NCBI GenBank assembly: GCA_040380145.1
Contig: JBEIJQ010000143.1
Coordinates: forward strand, 1 to 7,725
Direction of reading: 5' to 3'
DNA: 7,725 nt
Origin: JBEIJQ01 sp040380145
GTDB lineage: Bacteria; Bacteroidota; Bacteroidia; Chitinophagales; Saprospiraceae
Positions 6,002 to 7,725 of the stretch are shown one piece after another (the first letter of the stretch is position 1; each line of letters begins with the position of its first letter). The notes beneath the pieces were generated by a model. That model saw nothing but the letters and a program-made list of their open reading frames with translations. It did no database searches and had not been told where the DNA came from. A program made the translations under genes and the position numbers.

Positions 6002-6009
6002 CAAATATA
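6002..6009 (-). promoter_or_regulatory. -7 promoter box of the retron (TATATTTG)
   Basis: TATATTTG on the minus strand is a perfect match to the Bacteroidota primary sigma factor -7 consensus TAnnTTTG. It ends four intervening bases before the a1 arm, so initiation would fall on or next to the first base of a1 (5997). No clear -33 TTG element is found about 19-21 bp farther upstream. The box should drive one transcript containing the ncRNA and the RT message. Confidence 0.65.
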
Positions 6010-6399
6010 CGGAAAATTTCGTTTGTTTTACCCGATCGATTTTTGGAAGTGTATGGGGCCAGTACAAAATCTAAGAGCGGGCCTTCGGATCGAGTACGGG
6101 TTTTGTCGGATGGTCTATTTCTGGTGCACGCGGCATTCTACGCCCGAAAAAGCATCTCCAGAGAGGGTGAACGAGAAAAACCAATTGAGTGACCAACAGC
6201 AAAAGCAGTGCTTAGTTCCTCCGTTTTATCCTCGATCTATCTCATTTTTGAAAACCCCGAAGGAAATTTTTGGAAAAAGGGGCGACAATGGTATGGATTT
6301 TGTAAGTTTGGCGGGCCTTTGGAAGATCAATTCGACAACTCAAAATAAACCAACTGTCAGATCAAATACTGACTATTACAATAAAATTTACTTCGACAC
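6010..6399. other. Intergenic stretch with no supported gene
   Basis: About 390 bp lie between the retron promoter and the membrane-protein gene. The longest open frame here (plus strand, reaching 6466) gives a cysteine- and proline-rich, unstructured product without family resemblance. It starts inside the retron ncRNA and overlaps the next gene out of frame, so it is not called. Base composition falls visibly from GC-rich on the retron side to AT-rich by about 6200. A consensus-like TAAGTTTG (6303-6310, +) could be a -7 box for the downstream gene, with a leader of roughly 90 nt, but no -33 element is at the right distance. A T5-GG-A5 palindrome lies at 6267-6278. Confidence 0.4.
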
Positions 6400-7515
6400 A
6401 TGCTGCCCAACTCCCAAACTGTTCCCCTCAGCCCCCGAGAAGCCAGAAAAATTATGTTTTCGGTAATCGTGCCGAAAATCATTGGGCTGTTTTTAATAGC
6501 ATTTGTTTTATTATTTATTCATGCTCCAGTAGAAGATCGCCATGGGCAAAGAATACCCATCCCAGTAAGAGTCATATTTACCGTCACATTTGGCTTGGGT
6601 TTTGGAGGTATTTGTTGGGAATTGCCATCTCTTATTAGAAAGGCTCGAATGGGTACCAAAACCGTTTCCATTGCAAATGTCAAGGCCAAAAAATTCACTC
6701 ACCGTTATTCCAGTAAAGGTGGTGGTCTTAGTGTACAATATAAATTAATATTTGACGATCAGACCTTTGAGACGGTTTCCCAAAGCACATTTGATAGAAT
6801 TCGTATTGGCGATCGAGTTGAGTTACACCGCATGCTGGAAAAAAAAATACTGTTAGATGTCCGGCCATTTCAACCGCACGAAACGGCTGTTAACACTACT
6901 GTGCGATTGAACTCATTGGGGCAAGCAGTCCAAAATGTCCCGATGGAGCCTGATGAGCGCAAATCAGTTTTTAAGGATCTACTGGATGCCATTTTGTTTC
7001 GTTTTTTATTTCCTTTTCTGTTAGGCAGTTTATTTTTTTTCCTGCCGATCTTAGGTTTGTACAAAATTTTGACAGGGGATAATGAATGGACTTATGATTC
7101 TATTTTCACACCAATTATTTTTCTCGTAACTGCACTCATGGGTATTGTTCTGCTGATTTATCTGAACAGAATCACCTTTCGCCTGCTGAGGGATTGGAGT
7201 ACCGCAAAAAAAAGCGTTGTGGAGGAAACGGTTTACGATGTTGTCGAAAGCGATCTGAGGTATTCTCGGCTGTCGCCTGCCCCCAGCTTGATAATGAATG
7301 GATTCCAACTAAAATTATTCAAGTTCCCCCAAAATTTATATTATCTGGAAACAGGGGGGCAATGGAGAGAGGTCGAGAAGGGAATGCTCTCAACAGTCGT
7401 TGTTGGCGACACCTTAACGCTGCATTTGGCTCCCTACAGCGGGTTGGTTTTGGGCGTTGAGCCCCAAAAGCCTGTGCTTAACCCCATTGTTGGACCAGAA
7501 AGTACCCGTCCTTAA
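6400..7515 (+). CDS. Four-helix membrane protein of unknown function with duplicated 2TM-plus-beta module
   Basis: The 371-residue product is not recognised with certainty. It has four strongly hydrophobic segments, about 23-42, 57-74, 201-220 and 236-256, grouped as two pairs. A strand-rich soluble region of 80-100 residues follows each pair. These regions end alike: IGDRVELHRMLEKKILLDVRP (136-156, with I136) resembles VGDTLTLHLAPYSGLVLGVEP (335-355). This indicates an internal duplication of a two-helix-plus-beta-domain unit, somewhat like DUF3592-type bacterial membrane proteins. With paired helices the soluble parts should face the same side. The start could be ATG 6400 or ATG 6454, the latter 18 codons in and directly before helix 1. 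The gene is intact, but much more AT-rich than the others, suggesting a different origin. It is divergent from the retron, so any functional link is speculative. No signal peptide or catalytic motif is seen. Confidence 0.8.
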   Translation: MLPNSQTVPLSPREARKIMFSVIVPKIIGLFLIAFVLLFIHAPVEDRHGQRIPIPVRVIFTVTFGLGFGGICWELPSLIRKARMGTKTVSIANVKAKKFTHRYSSKGGGLSVQYKLIFDDQTFETVSQSTFDRIRIGDRVELHRMLEKKILLDVRPFQPHETAVNTTVRLNSLGQAVQNVPMEPDERKSVFKDLLDAILFRFLFPFLLGSLFFFLPILGLYKILTGDNEWTYDSIFTPIIFLVTALMGIVLLIYLNRITFRLLRDWSTAKKSVVEETVYDVVESDLRYSRLSPAPSLIMNGFQLKLFKFPQNLYYLETGGQWREVEKGMLSTVVVGDTLTLHLAPYSGLVLGVEPQKPVLNPIVGPESTRP

Positions 7516-7532
7516 GCTGGGGGAGGGTGATA

Positions 7533-7568
7533 AGCCCAAAATTGTCATTAGCCCAAAATTGTCATTAG
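7533..7568 (+). repeat. Tandem repeat of a 17-bp unit
   Basis: The unit AGCCCAAAATTGTCATT occurs twice head to tail without mismatch (7533-7549 and 7550-7566), followed by the first two bases of a third copy. It begins 17 bp after the stop of the membrane-protein gene. It could be a simple replication-slippage duplication or a protein-binding direct repeat; nothing in the window decides this. Confidence 0.9.
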
Positions 7569-7658
7569 AACTTTTGATCTGATCAGTTTTGGCCTTTTTT
7601 ATACTTTTTCATCGGTAGCGTTTGGGTTGTTCGCAAGGTGATTTGTTCCTTGATGGAC

Positions 7659-7690
7659 TTTCTTTTTCTTTTTCCAAAAAGAGAAAGAAA
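7659..7690. repeat. 15-bp near-perfect pyrimidine/purine inverted repeat
   Basis: A pyrimidine arm (7659-7673) and a purine arm (7676-7690) pair over 15 positions with a single T-G wobble and a two-base CC spacer. As RNA it would form an A-U-rich hairpin, and as DNA a near-perfect palindrome. It lies five bases before a possible ATG at 7696 and about 140 bp after the membrane-protein stop, so it may be a leader element of the next gene or a bidirectional terminator. It lacks the GC-rich stem of a classical intrinsic terminator. Confidence 0.7.
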
Positions 7691-7695
7691 TCAAA

Positions 7696-7725
7696 ATGAA
7701 TTCCGATCAAATCCGGCGCCAGCGC
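7696..7725 (+). CDS. Possible start of the next gene (3' truncated by window end)
   Basis: An ATG at 7696 opens a frame of ten codons (MNSDQIRRQR) running off the window. Support is indirect. Composition returns to the GC-rich style of the core genes at this point. The preceding bases are A-rich, as at other starts here, and a T-tract/loop/A-tract dyad lies just upstream as it does for phoU, rsmE and the RT. TAGCGTTTG at 7616-7624 is one base too long for a -7 box. Ten codons are too few to name a product. Confidence 0.3.
   Translation, partial: MNSDQIRRQR

Noticed and set aside
6267..6278. T5-GG-A5 palindrome as another start-proximal leader element
   Set aside because: No credible gene starts just after it, and the surrounding DNA is AT-rich, so chance is more likely here.
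5945..6466. Plus-strand open frame of 173 codons
   Set aside because: It starts within the retron ncRNA, overlaps the membrane-protein gene out of frame and has an unusual composition rich in cysteine and proline. A shorter version from ATG 6293 (57 codons) is also unconvincing.
1..7725. CRISPR array, tRNA, rRNA, insertion sequence or integrase
   Set aside because: No spaced direct repeats, no tRNA-like cloverleaf, no rRNA-like sequence and no transposase or integrase motifs were seen on either strand.

Overview
This 7.7-kb window looks chromosomal and comes from a fairly GC-rich member of the Bacteroidota. Three things point there. The first gene ends in a type IX secretion C-terminal sorting domain. 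Start codons lack Shine-Dalgarno sequences. Sites matching the Bacteroidota -7 promoter element (TAnnTTTG) lie where promoters are expected. RsmE, FolK, SmpB and PhoU also resemble Bacteroidota proteins. A high-GC Saprospiria-like lineage is a guess only.

Layout, left to right. 1-273 (+) is the 3' end of a secreted or surface protein gene. 270-2042 (-) encodes a fused dual-ATPase peptide-type ABC transporter subunit, and 2059-2721 (-) encodes PhoU just upstream of it. These two form a likely phoU-ABC operon. A 149-bp divergent control region separates phoU from a plus-strand housekeeping run: rsmE (2871-3599), folK (3652-4140) and smpB (4151-4588). A reverse transcriptase gene (4608-5741, -) lies tail to tail with smpB. 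Next to the RT start is a 234-nt structured, non-coding segment (5764-5997, -). A roughly 390-bp gap without a convincing gene follows. Then comes an AT-rich gene for a four-helix membrane protein of unknown function (6400-7515, +), and a short intergenic region with a 17-bp tandem repeat and a 15-bp near-perfect palindrome. The first ten codons of a possible next gene start at 7696.

The main discovery is a complete, apparently unannotated retron. The RT has the YADD active site and both retron hallmarks: NAxxH (here NAWRH) and VTG (here VTGLTVN). Directly upstream, two perfect 14-bp complementary arms (5984-5997 and 5764-5777) have the position and spacing of the retron a1/a2 repeats. Between them lie five consecutive hairpins and an A-rich single-stranded tail. 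A perfect TATATTTG -7 box (6002-6009, -) would start transcription almost exactly at the first base of a1. No fused or co-directional effector is visible. The divergent membrane protein is the only unexplained neighbour, and its link to the retron is unproven.

A second pattern cuts across the window. Several start codons are immediately preceded by a T-tract, a short C-containing loop and an A-tract (phoU, rsmE, RT, and the possible gene at 7696).
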